33,392 nucleotides of DNA from Lachnospiraceae bacterium (GTDB lineage: Bacteria > Bacillota > Clostridia > Lachnospirales > Lachnospiraceae), in NCBI GenBank assembly GCA_030537145.1, contig JAUNON010000028.1, forward strand, positions 1-33,392, written 5' to 3'. The notes under the pieces are model-generated. The model was not told the origin of the DNA. It saw nothing but the letters and a program-made list of their open reading frames with translations, and made no database searches. Shown here one piece after another: positions 1 to 6,862 of this stretch; the stretch's first letter is position 1, and every line of letters starts with the position of its first letter. The position numbers were made by a program, and so were the translations under genes.

Positions 1-768
1 ATGATGATGCTCATGCTCGTGATCATGCTCATGATGATCGTGGCCGCAGCCGTCCTCATGATCGTGATGATGCTCATGCTCATGTTCGTGGTCATGGTCG
101 TGATGATGACCGCAGACCGGGCATACCTCTTCCTCTGCCATCAGCTCATCAGCCAGGGATACTGATTTCTCCATGGCTCCCAGGATCTGCAGGCCGGTAA
201 TATCGTCCCAGGGTGTTGTAATGATGGTAGCCTTGGGATTTTTCTCCCGTATCAGCGCAACCGCCGCATCCAGCTTGTCCTCGCTGATCTTCTGCGTACG
301 GCTCAGAATAATCGTTCCGGCGCTTTCCACCTGATTGTTATAAAACTCGCCGAAATTCTTCATATACATTTTTACCTTCATGGCATCTGCCACTGTCACC
401 AGGCTGTTTACGGTAATCGCACAGTCCTCCGCTACTCCCTCTACTGCACGGCGAACATCCGACAGCTTGCCCACACCAGAGGGCTCGATAATAATGCGGT
501 CCGGCGCAAACTGCTCCATCACCTGCTTCAGCGCCTTGCCGAAATCGCCCACCAGAGAGCAGCAGATACAGCCGGAATTCATTTCCGTGATGTTGATACC
601 GGCATCCTTCAGGAAACCGCCGTCAATGCCGATCTCTCCGAATTCATTCTCGATCAGAACGATCTTCTGTCCTGCAAATACCTCTTTTATCAGCTTTTTA
701 ATCAATGTTGTCTTTCCTGCTCCCAGGAAACCGGAAATAATATCAATCTTTGTCATGCCCTTACTCAT
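1..768 (-). CDS. CobW/P47K-family GTPase, metal chaperone-like (partial, runs off left edge)
   Basis: Reading on the minus strand from an ATG at 768 (preceded by AGAAGGAAAGGA) gives 256 codons with no stop before the window edge, so the C-terminus is missing. Residues 13-21 are a Walker A loop (GFLGAGKTT). Residues 66-70 read GCICC, the metal-binding CxCC motif of the COG0523/CobW group. SGVGK and a P-loop NTPase core follow. From about residue 215 the protein ends in CPVCG followed by roughly 38 residues dominated by His, Asp and Glu, a typical metal-buffering tail. The family inserts or delivers Zn, Co or Ni using GTP. The metal here is not known. The gene stands alone, with a structured 5' region upstream. 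The family call is firm; the partner protein is unknown. Confidence 0.88.
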   Translation of the reverse strand, partial: MSKGMTKIDIISGFLGAGKTTLIKKLIKEVFAGQKIVLIENEFGEIGIDGGFLKDAGINITEMNSGCICCSLVGDFGKALKQVMEQFAPDRIIIEPSGVGKLSDVRRAVEGVAEDCAITVNSLVTVADAMKVKMYMKNFGEFYNNQVESAGTIILSRTQKISEDKLDAAVALIREKNPKATIITTPWDDITGLQILGAMEKSVSLADELMAEEEVCPVCGHHHDHDHEHEHEHHHDHEDGCGHDHHEHDHEHEHHH

Positions 769-849
769 TCCTTTCCTTCTCCGGCAGCAACGGAGCCCAT
801 TTCCTGCCGGCACTCCAAATGTTTGTTTTCTCCTGCCCATTCTCCAGAA

Positions 850-893
850 GAAACGTCCGGCGCCTTGCAGATGTGTCTGCGTGGGGACGTTTC
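850..893. other. Nested hairpin in the leader of the CobW-family gene
   Basis: GAAACGTCC (850-858) pairs with GGACGTTTC (885-893). Between them GCAGA pairs with TCTGC around a TGTG loop. It lies between the CobW gene start at 768 and a possible minus-strand promoter at 965-993. It could be a regulatory leader structure or a terminator-like fold; I do not recognise it as a known riboswitch. The rest of the gene-free stretch 769-1088 holds only this hairpin, the weak promoter and a degenerate palindromic repeat. Confidence 0.4.
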
Positions 894-964
894 CTTTTCC
901 TGTATGACAGGGCTGATGGAATCACAAGAAAGCTGTGTCCGCTCATGTTTTCACAGCTTCACCC

Positions 965-993
965 ATTATAATACACATTTTCCGAATATTCCA
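965..993 (-). promoter_or_regulatory. Possible promoter for the CobW-family gene
   Basis: On the minus strand there is a perfect TATAAT (965-970), with a weak -35 TGGAAT 17 nt upstream (988-993). It would give a leader of nearly 200 nt before the ATG at 768. The -10 is good and the -35 matches only half of the consensus. Confidence 0.35.
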
Positions 994-1020
994 GCCCCAT
1001 TTCTGTGTGTTTTCCGGCTG

Positions 1021-1064
1021 TTACGGGCTTTGCAGCCAGTGCAAAGCCCTGTTCTGAACTGTTG
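1021..1064. repeat. Degenerate copy of the GTAACAGTTCAGCC palindromic element
   Basis: Positions 1025-1049 form a perfect 10-bp stem (GGGCTTTGCA / TGCAAAGCCC, loop GCCAG). This 25-mer is identical to the one at 17013-17037 and differs by one base from 10203-10227. It continues into CTGAACTGTTG, a decayed end. CCGGCTG occurs directly on both sides (1014-1020 and 1065-1071), compatible with a worn target duplication. It also sits just downstream of the ABC ATPase gene ending at 1089. Confidence 0.6.
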
Positions 1065-1088
1065 CCGGCTGCCGTCTTTTGGAAAAAC

Positions 1089-1847
1089 TTATCTTTGAAA
1101 TTTCCCCAGAAATTCCTTCATCCGGCTGTGGTCCGCCGTAAACACCTGCTCCGGCGTACCCGACAAGGCCACCACGCCCTTATCCATAAAGAGAATTTTG
1201 TCAGAAATTTCTCTGGCAAAAGCCATCTCATGCGTAACGATCACCATGGCAATATGCAGATCTGCCAGGGACTTGATCACCTTCAGCACTTCTCCAGTCA
1301 GCTCCGGGTCCAGCGCAGAGGTGGGTTCATCAAAGAAAAGGATTTTCGGATTCAGCGCCAGGGCCCGGGCAATCGCCACCCGCTGGCACTGGCCGCCGGA
1401 AAGCTGGCAGGGATAGGCATCCGCCTTGTCGGAAAGCCCCATTTTAGCCAGCAGTTCCTTCGCTTCCGCATAAACCTCTTCCTTGTTTCTTTTTTGATTA
1501 TGGATCGGTGCATCCGTAATATTCTTCATAACAGAATAATGAGGAAACAGGTTAAAGTTTTGGAATACCAGTCCGAAATAAGAATGGATTTTCTTGAGCT
1601 GTTCTCCTTTTGGATACACTCTCCGGCCGTCCGGCTCCGTCCAGGCAGCCCGCTGTCCCATATAGCAGATTTCCCCGCTGTCAATCGTCTCCAGCATGGT
1701 AGCGCAGCGCAGCAGCGTGGATTTTCCGGAACCGGAAGGCCCGATGATGGACAGGATCTCCCCTTCCTCCACCGCCAGCGAAATATCCCGGATTACCTCC
1801 AATTCTCCAAAGCTCTTTTTGATATGATTCATTTCCAGCAGCTTCAT
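1089..1847 (-). CDS. Polar amino acid ABC transporter, ATP-binding protein
   Basis: 252 aa, the usual size for GlnQ/HisP-type ATPases. Walker [10 protein letters not shown] is at residues 36-44. The Q-loop region reads VFQNFNLFPH, the ABC signature LSGGQCQR, and Walker [14 protein letters not shown]. These identify the ATPase of a polar amino acid uptake system acting on the inner face of the membrane. It is the last gene of a three-gene minus-strand operon (binding protein, permease, ATPase). Its RBS (AGGAGGAG) overlaps the permease stop codon, so translation is probably coupled. The substrate cannot be told from the ATPase. Confidence 0.93.
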   Translation of the reverse strand: MKLLEMNHIKKSFGELEVIRDISLAVEEGEILSIIGPSGSGKSTLLRCATMLETIDSGEICYMGQRAAWTEPDGRRVYPKGEQLKKIHSYFGLVFQNFNLFPHYSVMKNITDAPIHNQKRNKEEVYAEAKELLAKMGLSDKADAYPCQLSGGQCQRVAIARALALNPKILFFDEPTSALDPELTGEVLKVIKSLADLHIAMVIVTHEMAFAREISDKILFMDKGVVALSGTPEQVFTADHSRMKEFLGKFQR

Positions 1848-1859
1848 ATCCGTCTCCTC

Positions 1860-2510
1860 CTATTGATAATAACCCAGCCGTTTTTCCACCCATTCCATAA
1901 CCACAGCCACCACCAGATTAAAGATGTAGTAAAACACTGCCGCCACTGCAAAAGGCATGAAAGAGGTTTGTGCTGCCGCAATCTGCTTCGCAATCGTAAA
2001 CATTTCAGCATATGCCAGTGCAAAGCTCAGGGAAGTATCCTTTACCAGTGTAATGATTTCATTGGTGACAGAGGGCAGGATCCGCTTTACCACCTGCGGA
2101 AAAATAATTTTAAAGAAGGTGGACGCTTTGCCGTAGCCCAGCATTTTTGCCGCTTCATATTGCCCTACCGGCATGGATTCAATGCCGGAACGGAAAATTT
2201 CTGCAAAATATGCGGCATAATTAATCGAAAATCCCAGGATAATCGCAGTAAAGCGATAGGACCCTCCAATATTCATTCCAAACAAATAGAAGGGACCGAA
2301 ATATACCACCAGAAGCTGAAGCATCAGCGGCGTTCCCCGCATCACAGAAATATACAGCTTCACAATGGTTCTTATCACCGGATTCTTTGACATCCTGCCA
2401 AAGGATACCAGCAATCCCAGCGGCAGAGAAAACAGCAGAGTCAGGAAAAATATGCTCATAGACTTCAGCATACCCTCTCCCATCTGGCTAAGCATAACTG
2501 AAAAACTCAT
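1860..2510 (-). CDS. Polar amino acid ABC transporter, permease
   Basis: 216 aa from ATG 2510, chosen because GGAGGG sits 6 nt upstream; an ATG at 2543 extends the frame but overlaps the hairpin repeat and has no RBS. The protein is hydrophobic with about five membrane spans. It carries the EAA-type loop (QYEAAKMLGYGKASTFFKIIFPQ) that contacts the ATPase, and the HisM/GlnP-like segment VMRGTPLMLQL. It forms the membrane channel of the transporter encoded with the genes at 1089 and 2692. Confidence 0.92.
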   Translation of the reverse strand: MSFSVMLSQMGEGMLKSMSIFFLTLLFSLPLGLLVSFGRMSKNPVIRTIVKLYISVMRGTPLMLQLLVVYFGPFYLFGMNIGGSYRFTAIILGFSINYAAYFAEIFRSGIESMPVGQYEAAKMLGYGKASTFFKIIFPQVVKRILPSVTNEIITLVKDTSLSFALAYAEMFTIAKQIAAAQTSFMPFAVAAVFYYIFNLVVAVVMEWVEKRLGYYQ

Positions 2511-2527
2511 CTCATCCCTCCATATCA

Positions 2528-2607
2528 GAAAGGGCCGCTGCAAAATTCAATCTGCAAAGCGCTGTCTCCAGACGCTTCTGCACTTTGACTTTGCCGCAGC
2601 CCCTTTC
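2528..2607. repeat. Intra-operon hairpin repeat (GCTGCAAAATTCAA family)
   Basis: An imperfect inverted repeat. GAAAGGGCCGCTGCAAA at the left pairs with TTTGCCGCAGCCCCTTTC at the right. The left arm is nearly identical to 22071-22098. It lies between the binding-protein stop and the permease start, where a hairpin can protect or partly terminate the upstream mRNA. Confidence 0.6.
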
Positions 2608-2691
2608 GTTTCTGTCTATATCTCCTCTAAAAGAAACAAACGTGTACTTCCCGCATTCCAAGCTCCTGGCAGCACAGCTTCTGTTCCCGAT

Positions 2692-3594
2692 TTACTCGGC
2701 AGCTTCTGTCTCTGCCGCCTCTGTATCTGCTTCGGCTTCCTCTGCTCCCAGGCAGACCATGTCGGACAGCTCATACTTCTCAGCCAGCTCTGCAAAGGTC
2801 CCATTCTCTACCAGAGTTTCCAGATCCGCATTTACAATATCGGCCAGCTCCTGATTTCCCTTTTTGAAGCCCACTGCATACTGCTCAGAATTCAGGGTTT
2901 CCTCCAAAATCTTGTATCCCTCTCTGCTCTTGATCTGATACTGGGCAACTCCCACATCCATAGCAATCGCATCAATGCTGCCGGCCTGCAGCTCTACAAA
3001 CGCACTATTATAATCGGAAAACTGCTGCAGTGCCCCGAAAGTATCTGCCAGCGCCTTCTGTCCTTCTTCATCCTCCAAAAGCGTCAGCGCTGCGGAGGCC
3101 GCCTGTACGCCCACGGTCTTTCCGGCCAGGCCCTCCAGGCCGTCAATGCCGGAAGCCTCAGCCGTAACGATCACCTGGCTATTATCCACATAGGGAACGG
3201 ACCAGGTATATTCCTCTTCACGTCCGGTCATCGTAAATCCATTCCAGATACAGTCAATGGACCCGGAGTTCAGCTCCATGTCCTTAGAATCCCAATCAAT
3301 GGGGGTTTTTACCAGCTCCCATCCTTCCAGATCGCAAACTGCCTGTGCCAGCTCCAGGTCAAACCCGGTATATTCCCCGCTCTCATCCATATATCCGTAA
3401 GGCGGATACTCCGCATCGAAGCCAACCACGAATTTTCCTTCCTCTGCAGTCGTCGTCTTTTCCGCCGCCTCTGTTTCCACACTTGCCTCTGTCTCTGCCT
3501 TTGCCTCCGTCTCTGCCTTTTTACTGCCGCATCCGGAAAGAAGCATCGCTGCCGCAGCAGCTCCCAGCATTACACTTACGAATTCTTTTTTCAT
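2692..3594 (-). CDS. Polar amino acid ABC transporter, substrate-binding lipoprotein
   Basis: 300 aa with a lipoprotein signal (MKKEFVSVMLG...LLSGCGSKK, lipidated Cys22), so it is tethered outside the membrane. An Ala/Glu/Thr-rich linker (about residues 28-52) precedes the SBP_bac_3 fold, with FVVGFDAEYPPYGYMDE at its start and ELVKTPIDWDSKDMELNSGSIDCIWNG inside. The C-terminus ends in an unusual acidic Ala/Glu/Thr tail that resembles the N-terminal linker in composition. It is the first gene of the operon, with a good RBS (GGGAGG) and its own promoter at 3691-3720. It is a type II polar amino acid binder; the ligand is not determined. Confidence 0.92.
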   Translation of the reverse strand: MKKEFVSVMLGAAAAAMLLSGCGSKKAETEAKAETEASVETEAAEKTTTAEEGKFVVGFDAEYPPYGYMDESGEYTGFDLELAQAVCDLEGWELVKTPIDWDSKDMELNSGSIDCIWNGFTMTGREEEYTWSVPYVDNSQVIVTAEASGIDGLEGLAGKTVGVQAASAALTLLEDEEGQKALADTFGALQQFSDYNSAFVELQAGSIDAIAMDVGVAQYQIKSREGYKILEETLNSEQYAVGFKKGNQELADIVNADLETLVENGTFAELAEKYELSDMVCLGAEEAEADTEAAETEAAE

Positions 3595-3690
3595 AATAAA
3601 ATCCTCCCTGCTCTTCTTTTACCAGAAAAGCCCTTTTAAAATCAGAGTGCTTTTTTGTGTTATCACTCTACCATGCTAAATTACCGGCTT

Positions 3691-3720
3691 ATAGTAGCAT
3701 ACCCAGAAACGCCTTGTCAA
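3691..3720 (-). promoter_or_regulatory. Promoter of the first amino acid ABC operon
   Basis: On the minus strand, TTGACA (3715-3720), 18 nt spacer, TACTAT (3691-3696), with TG one base upstream of the -10 (extended -10). It lies about 100 nt upstream of the binding-protein ATG at 3594. Confidence 0.7.
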
Positions 3721-3767
3721 GCAATTTCTGCATTCTGGCCATTTGAAATTCGCCGGAAGCATCCGGG

Positions 3768-4649
3768 TCAGCTTTCACGGCTTTCCGCTACCAACTGCAC
3801 ATGAGGGTACGCAAACTCCAGATCCGGCTCCCCTTCAAAACAGTGTATCAGGCTTCTGCGGATATCACTGCAGGCCGCAAAATTTTCCTCCACCGTTTTC
3901 GTCACCACAGAGGCCCGCAGATAGATTCCGCTGTCCCCCAGCTCTCGCACCAATACAGCCGTCGGCTCTGTAATATTCTGCTCCGCCCGTGCCGCCTGCA
4001 CATAGGGATGCGCCATAATTTCCCGCGAGGTAATAAAAAGCGCTTTTTCCAGATTTGATTCGTAGGTAATCGAAAAGTCCAGAAAATTAGAGCTGACCGC
4101 TGTTTTTTCAAAATAACTGTTATCAATCACGCACATATCCATTTTTGAATTCGGCACAATCACATGGGAAGAATTGGCCACATTCTGGATAATCGTGCTT
4201 CTCAAATCAATGTTCTTTACATAACCGGTAATGCTTTCCCCGTCAATCGTGATCTTCACCCGGTCTCCGATCTGGAAGGGCTTAAAAATGGACAGGATAA
4301 AGCCATGGACAATATTGGTCAGACCCTCCTGGAACACGAACCCCAATACCACCACGATCAGGGAAGAGGACATCAGGATCTGACTGGCAAAACCGGAAAG
4401 CACCTGAGAAAGGCTGCAGATCTTCATTCCTATGGTAATAATCAAAAAGGCCTGAATACAGCCCTTCAGGAAACTGATATGGATACTGTTTTTCTTCTTC
4501 AGCGGCTTGAAGATCAGATCCACCAGCTTCACGCCAATCACCAGCGCCGCCAGCAAAAACAGTCCGTAGTAGAGATTATCCGAGGTGATCACCTGCAGAA
4601 AAGTTTTTGCAGATCCCTTCAAATCCTCATAGTTACTATAATTATCCAT
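3768..4649 (-). CDS. Small-conductance mechanosensitive channel, MscS family
   Basis: 293 aa, the usual MscS size. Three hydrophobic segments occupy residues 20-125. The third is the Gly/Ala-rich pore helix leading into GFVFQEGLTNIVHGFILSIFKPFQIGDRVKI, which matches the MscS signature. The beta domain (ITGYVKNIDLRSTIIQN) and a C-terminal alpha/beta domain follow. It opens under membrane tension to release solutes on hypo-osmotic shock. The ATG at 4649 has AGGAGG 8 nt upstream. It is a single gene, apparently unrelated to its neighbours. Confidence 0.92.
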   Translation of the reverse strand: MDNYSNYEDLKGSAKTFLQVITSDNLYYGLFLLAALVIGVKLVDLIFKPLKKKNSIHISFLKGCIQAFLIITIGMKICSLSQVLSGFASQILMSSSLIVVVLGFVFQEGLTNIVHGFILSIFKPFQIGDRVKITIDGESITGYVKNIDLRSTIIQNVANSSHVIVPNSKMDMCVIDNSYFEKTAVSSNFLDFSITYESNLEKALFITSREIMAHPYVQAARAEQNITEPTAVLVRELGDSGIYLRASVVTKTVEENFAACSDIRRSLIHCFEGEPDLEFAYPHVQLVAESRES

Positions 4650-4689
4650 CGATCATTCCTCCTATCACAAACATCTCATGGGAAAGATC

Positions 4690-4733
4690 ATTCCCTTATG
4701 CATCCGTGCGCATCGTTGCACGGAGTGCTTTTT
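4690..4733 (-). repeat. Interspersed 44-bp repeat, inverted relative to 8291-8334
   Basis: The reverse complement of this stretch matches 8291-8334 with only a few mismatches. Both contain AAAAAGCACT, then GATGCGCACGGATGCATAAG and GGAAT. It is intergenic and non-coding. It lies in the gene-free gap 4650-4985, directly next to the 178-nt inverted repeat. Confidence 0.7.
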
Positions 4734-4734
4734 A

Positions 4735-4912
4735 TGATGAAGCTGTCGCAAAATCTCATTTGCAAGGTTCTGTATCCGGTGTTTGTGAGCACTTCCTGAC
4801 ATCTGTCCGCCCATGTCGGACTTCGTCCGCCATGTTTCGGACATTTGTCTCAGTGATACAAACACCCTGGATACAGATCCTTTTGCTTTTCGATTTTGCG
4901 ATAGTTTCATCA
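4735..4912. repeat. 178-nt element with long imperfect inverted repeats
   Basis: The outer 21 nt at the left (TGATGAAGCTGTCGCAAAAT plus C) pair with the right end (GATTTTGCGATAGTTTCATC plus A), with two differences. Inner segments (TTCTGTATCC / GGATACAGAT, GGTGTTTGT / ACAAACACC) and a central CGGAC-TTCG-GTCCG-type hairpin continue the pairing. The whole unit can fold into one long hairpin. The small open frame across it on the minus strand has no family resemblance. No target duplication is visible. Confidence 0.6.
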
Positions 4913-4913
4913 C

Positions 4914-4946
4914 AAAAAGACTGCCGCAAGAAGTAATGCAGCAGTC
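4914..4946 (-). terminator. Intrinsic terminator of the SGNH/cell-wall-binding gene
   Basis: On the minus strand GACTGCTGCA pairs with TGCGGCAGTC around a short loop and is followed by TTTTTG. It lies about 40 nt after the stop codon at 4986. Confidence 0.7.
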
Positions 4947-4985
4947 CCTTCGGCTGTTTTCGAATATTTCAACTCCGGAATGTTC

Positions 4986-6047
4986 CTATGCGACCTTATT
5001 CATAATGTAACGATATATTTTCTTACTGGTATCCGTAGTATAATGCGTCTTATCTACAAGGGAAAAACCGGTCTGCATAAGGTAATCGTATCCCCCTATA
5101 CAGCGGCTTCCAAAGGCTGCTTTCATCTTCTTATTAAATGCCCTGCGCGCTGCATTCTTATCTGCGGCAGATTTGGCTCCCGGCAAAACATCCAGGAAAT
5201 AGAACTTCGTCTTTGGATATTCCTTTATGATTTTTCGGTAAAGCTGAATGTAGAGATTAATATCCTCCGTATCATTGTTTCCCAGGTTAAAAATCACCTT
5301 GCAGTTTCCATTCTGTTCCAGATACTTCTTTAGCTGCGGATAGCCGGTGCTCTTCAGCCACTGATACCCTTTCCCGGATCTGGCAATGAATATCGTCTTG
5401 GATGAACTCACCGCAACGCTCATATCTTCTATTCTGGAAGCCCCCACAACAATATACTTATCGTTCTTCGCAAGGCTTTGCGCCACTCCCTGGGAATTAA
5501 TTCTTCGTCCCTGTATCGTCCGGTTTTTCACCAGAGCTCCGTCTTTTCCCACATAGCGGTTTCCGACCCAGCTATTTTTCACCATAGCGCCTAGCCGGTC
5601 AAAATAATAGGTTTTCCCATTGATCGTTTTCCACATACCCCAGATACGGCTGCCTTTGGACCCATAATAATAGGTTTTGCTTCCGATCTTCACCAGCTTA
5701 TTGATCGAAAGCCTTCCTTTTGCATCCGCATAGTAATGATGTCCACCATAAGTAAAGCTTCCGGTCTCCACATAACCCTTTTTATCAAAGTAATAGACGG
5801 ATTTGTTAATCATACACCAGGAATTTTTAATGTATGCTCCGCTTTTCTTTTTGTAGCGCAGTCCCTTAGAGGTTTTGACCCATTTTCCATTGGAAACACG
5901 ATGCCGAGAAGCCACCGCTACCACACCGCCGCCGGACGCTGTCCCCGCCTGCGCAGCCAGAGATGTCCCCGCCAGCGATAACAGCATCGTCAGGAATAAA
6001 AGAGCAATGTATCTTTTCCTGCCTTTTTTTTGTTTCGTCAAACCCAT
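4986..6047 (-). CDS. Secreted SGNH/GDSL-hydrolase-like protein with cell-wall-binding repeats
   Basis: 353 aa. A Sec signal peptide (basic KKGRKR, hydrophobic core, SLAAQA) ends near residue 35. Residues about 50-190 hold aromatic-rich choline/cell-wall-binding type repeats (NSWCMINKSVYYFDKKG, KIGSKTYYYGSKG, TINGKTYYFDRLG). The C-terminal half looks like an SGNH hydrolase. VVGASRI carries the putative nucleophile Ser204 in a modified GDS block, NLGNND stands for GxND, and D332-K-T-H335 stands for the DxxH block. A role as a surface esterase or deacetylase on wall polymers is inferred. The gene is monocistronic, with its own promoter and terminator. The catalytic call is moderate because the GDS motif is altered. 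Confidence 0.8.
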   Translation of the reverse strand: MGLTKQKKGRKRYIALLFLTMLLSLAGTSLAAQAGTASGGGVVAVASRHRVSNGKWVKTSKGLRYKKKSGAYIKNSWCMINKSVYYFDKKGYVETGSFTYGGHHYYADAKGRLSINKLVKIGSKTYYYGSKGSRIWGMWKTINGKTYYFDRLGAMVKNSWVGNRYVGKDGALVKNRTIQGRRINSQGVAQSLAKNDKYIVVGASRIEDMSVAVSSSKTIFIARSGKGYQWLKSTGYPQLKKYLEQNGNCKVIFNLGNNDTEDINLYIQLYRKIIKEYPKTKFYFLDVLPGAKSAADKNAARRAFNKKMKAAFGSRCIGGYDYLMQTGFSLVDKTHYTTDTSKKIYRYIMNKVA

Positions 6048-6133
6048 AGAATAACCCCTTTATCATCCCTCAAAAGCAGCCCCCTCTTTTCAGCAATTTT
6101 GCAGGTTCGCCGCTTTATTTTTCCATATAATAT

Positions 6134-6162
6134 AATATAGTATCTTCCCCGGAAATTGGCAA
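6134..6162 (-). promoter_or_regulatory. Promoter of the SGNH/cell-wall-binding gene
   Basis: On the minus strand, TTGCCA (6157-6162), 17 nt spacer, TATATT (6134-6139), in an AT-rich run about 90 nt before the ATG at 6047. Confidence 0.6.
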
Positions 6163-6324
6163 CCTCTAAATTTCTTAATTTTCACCGGTCATTTTCCCCG
6201 CATCATTCCTTCTCTGACGCAGTCTCATCCCCTGCCGTCCTTTTCCCCTTTCCATACCGGTTATGCAGGTATTCGGAATTCGGGCTAACCGCTCTGCTTC
6301 CTCATACCCGTTGTCGTCCCAAAA

Positions 6325-6355
6325 GTAACAGTTCAGCCTTCAGCTAAACTGTTAC
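6325..6355. mobile_element. 31-bp MITE-like palindrome (GTAACAGTT ends, 8-bp flanking repeat)
   Basis: Left end GTAACAGTTCAGC, loop CTTCA, right end GCTAAACTGTTAC. It is flanked by TCCCAAAA (6317-6324) and TCTCAAAA (6356-6363), an 8-bp direct repeat with one mismatch. The same ends occur at 10186-10242 and 16911-17053. It lies in the 6048-6515 gap between divergent genes. Confidence 0.7.
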
Positions 6356-6385
6356 TCTCAAAAGCATAGGAAATCTTTTTTGCAT

Positions 6386-6415
6386 TGACATTCCCTGTAG
6401 ATTGCTCCTATAATA
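6386..6415 (+). promoter_or_regulatory. Promoter of the PII-like/antiporter operon
   Basis: TTGACA (6386-6391), 18 nt spacer, TATAAT (6410-6415): near-perfect housekeeping promoter. Transcription would start near 6422, leaving a leader of about 95 nt before the ATG at 6516. That leader contains repeated CCGG-rich complementary segments (GCCGGA, TCCGGC, GCCGGGG) just before the RBS GGGAGG. Confidence 0.8.
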
Positions 6416-6515
6416 GTTCGGATACTTTTCCGGCATCCTGCCGTCGCTTCTATGCTTCTGACAGAAAGCCGGACTTTATTCCGGCCTGGAAAAGCCGGGG
6501 AAAGGGAGGAAATTT

Positions 6516-6860
6516 ATGCAGTTATTAATTTTAATACTGAAAAAAGTGGATCTGGTGGAGGAGCTGATCCGGGAGCTGGCAGAACACGGTGTCCACGGCG
6601 GAACCATCATTGACAGTACCGGTATGGCCAACGTATTGGGAAATATGGATGATCTTCCTCTGTTTGGAATGCTGCGCAAAGTAATCAATAACGAGGACAA
6701 GACAAAGGAAAGCTGTAAGACCATGCTGTTTGTATTAAAGGACAGCGAGGTGGAAAACGCAAGAAAAATCATTCGGAGCGTGCTGGGTGATCTGAGCAGA
6801 CCCAATACCGCAGTTATGTTTTCCGTACCGGTTACCTCCGTGGAAGGGCTGGGTGAATAA
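6516..6860 (+). CDS. PII-like signalling protein
   Basis: 114 aa, the size of the PII superfamily. It shows the alternating beta-alpha-beta pattern of that ferredoxin-like fold: MQLLILILKKVDLVEELIRELAEHG, then HGGTIIDSTGMANVL, a T-loop-like stretch, and KTMLFVLKDSEVENARKIIRSVL. It has no classical GlnB uridylylation site that I can see. It is joined to the downstream antiporter (GTG start 2 nt after its stop), which suggests it binds and gates that transporter in response to a nucleotide or ion signal. RBS AAAGGGAGG precedes the ATG. The fold call is likely; the ligand is unknown. Confidence 0.75.
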   Translation: MQLLILILKKVDLVEELIRELAEHGVHGGTIIDSTGMANVLGNMDDLPLFGMLRKVINNEDKTKESCKTMLFVLKDSEVENARKIIRSVLGDLSRPNTAVMFSVPVTSVEGLGE

Positions 6861-6862
6861 TC

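Noticed and set aside
1005..2390. 461-codon plus-strand frame opposite the first ABC transporter genes (and 2365-3639)
   Set aside because: Antisense shadow of clear transporter genes; its translation is rich in His/Arg/Gln with no domain.
4665..4913. 82-codon minus-strand frame
   Set aside because: Lies across the 178-nt palindromic element and the 44-bp repeat; better explained by those.
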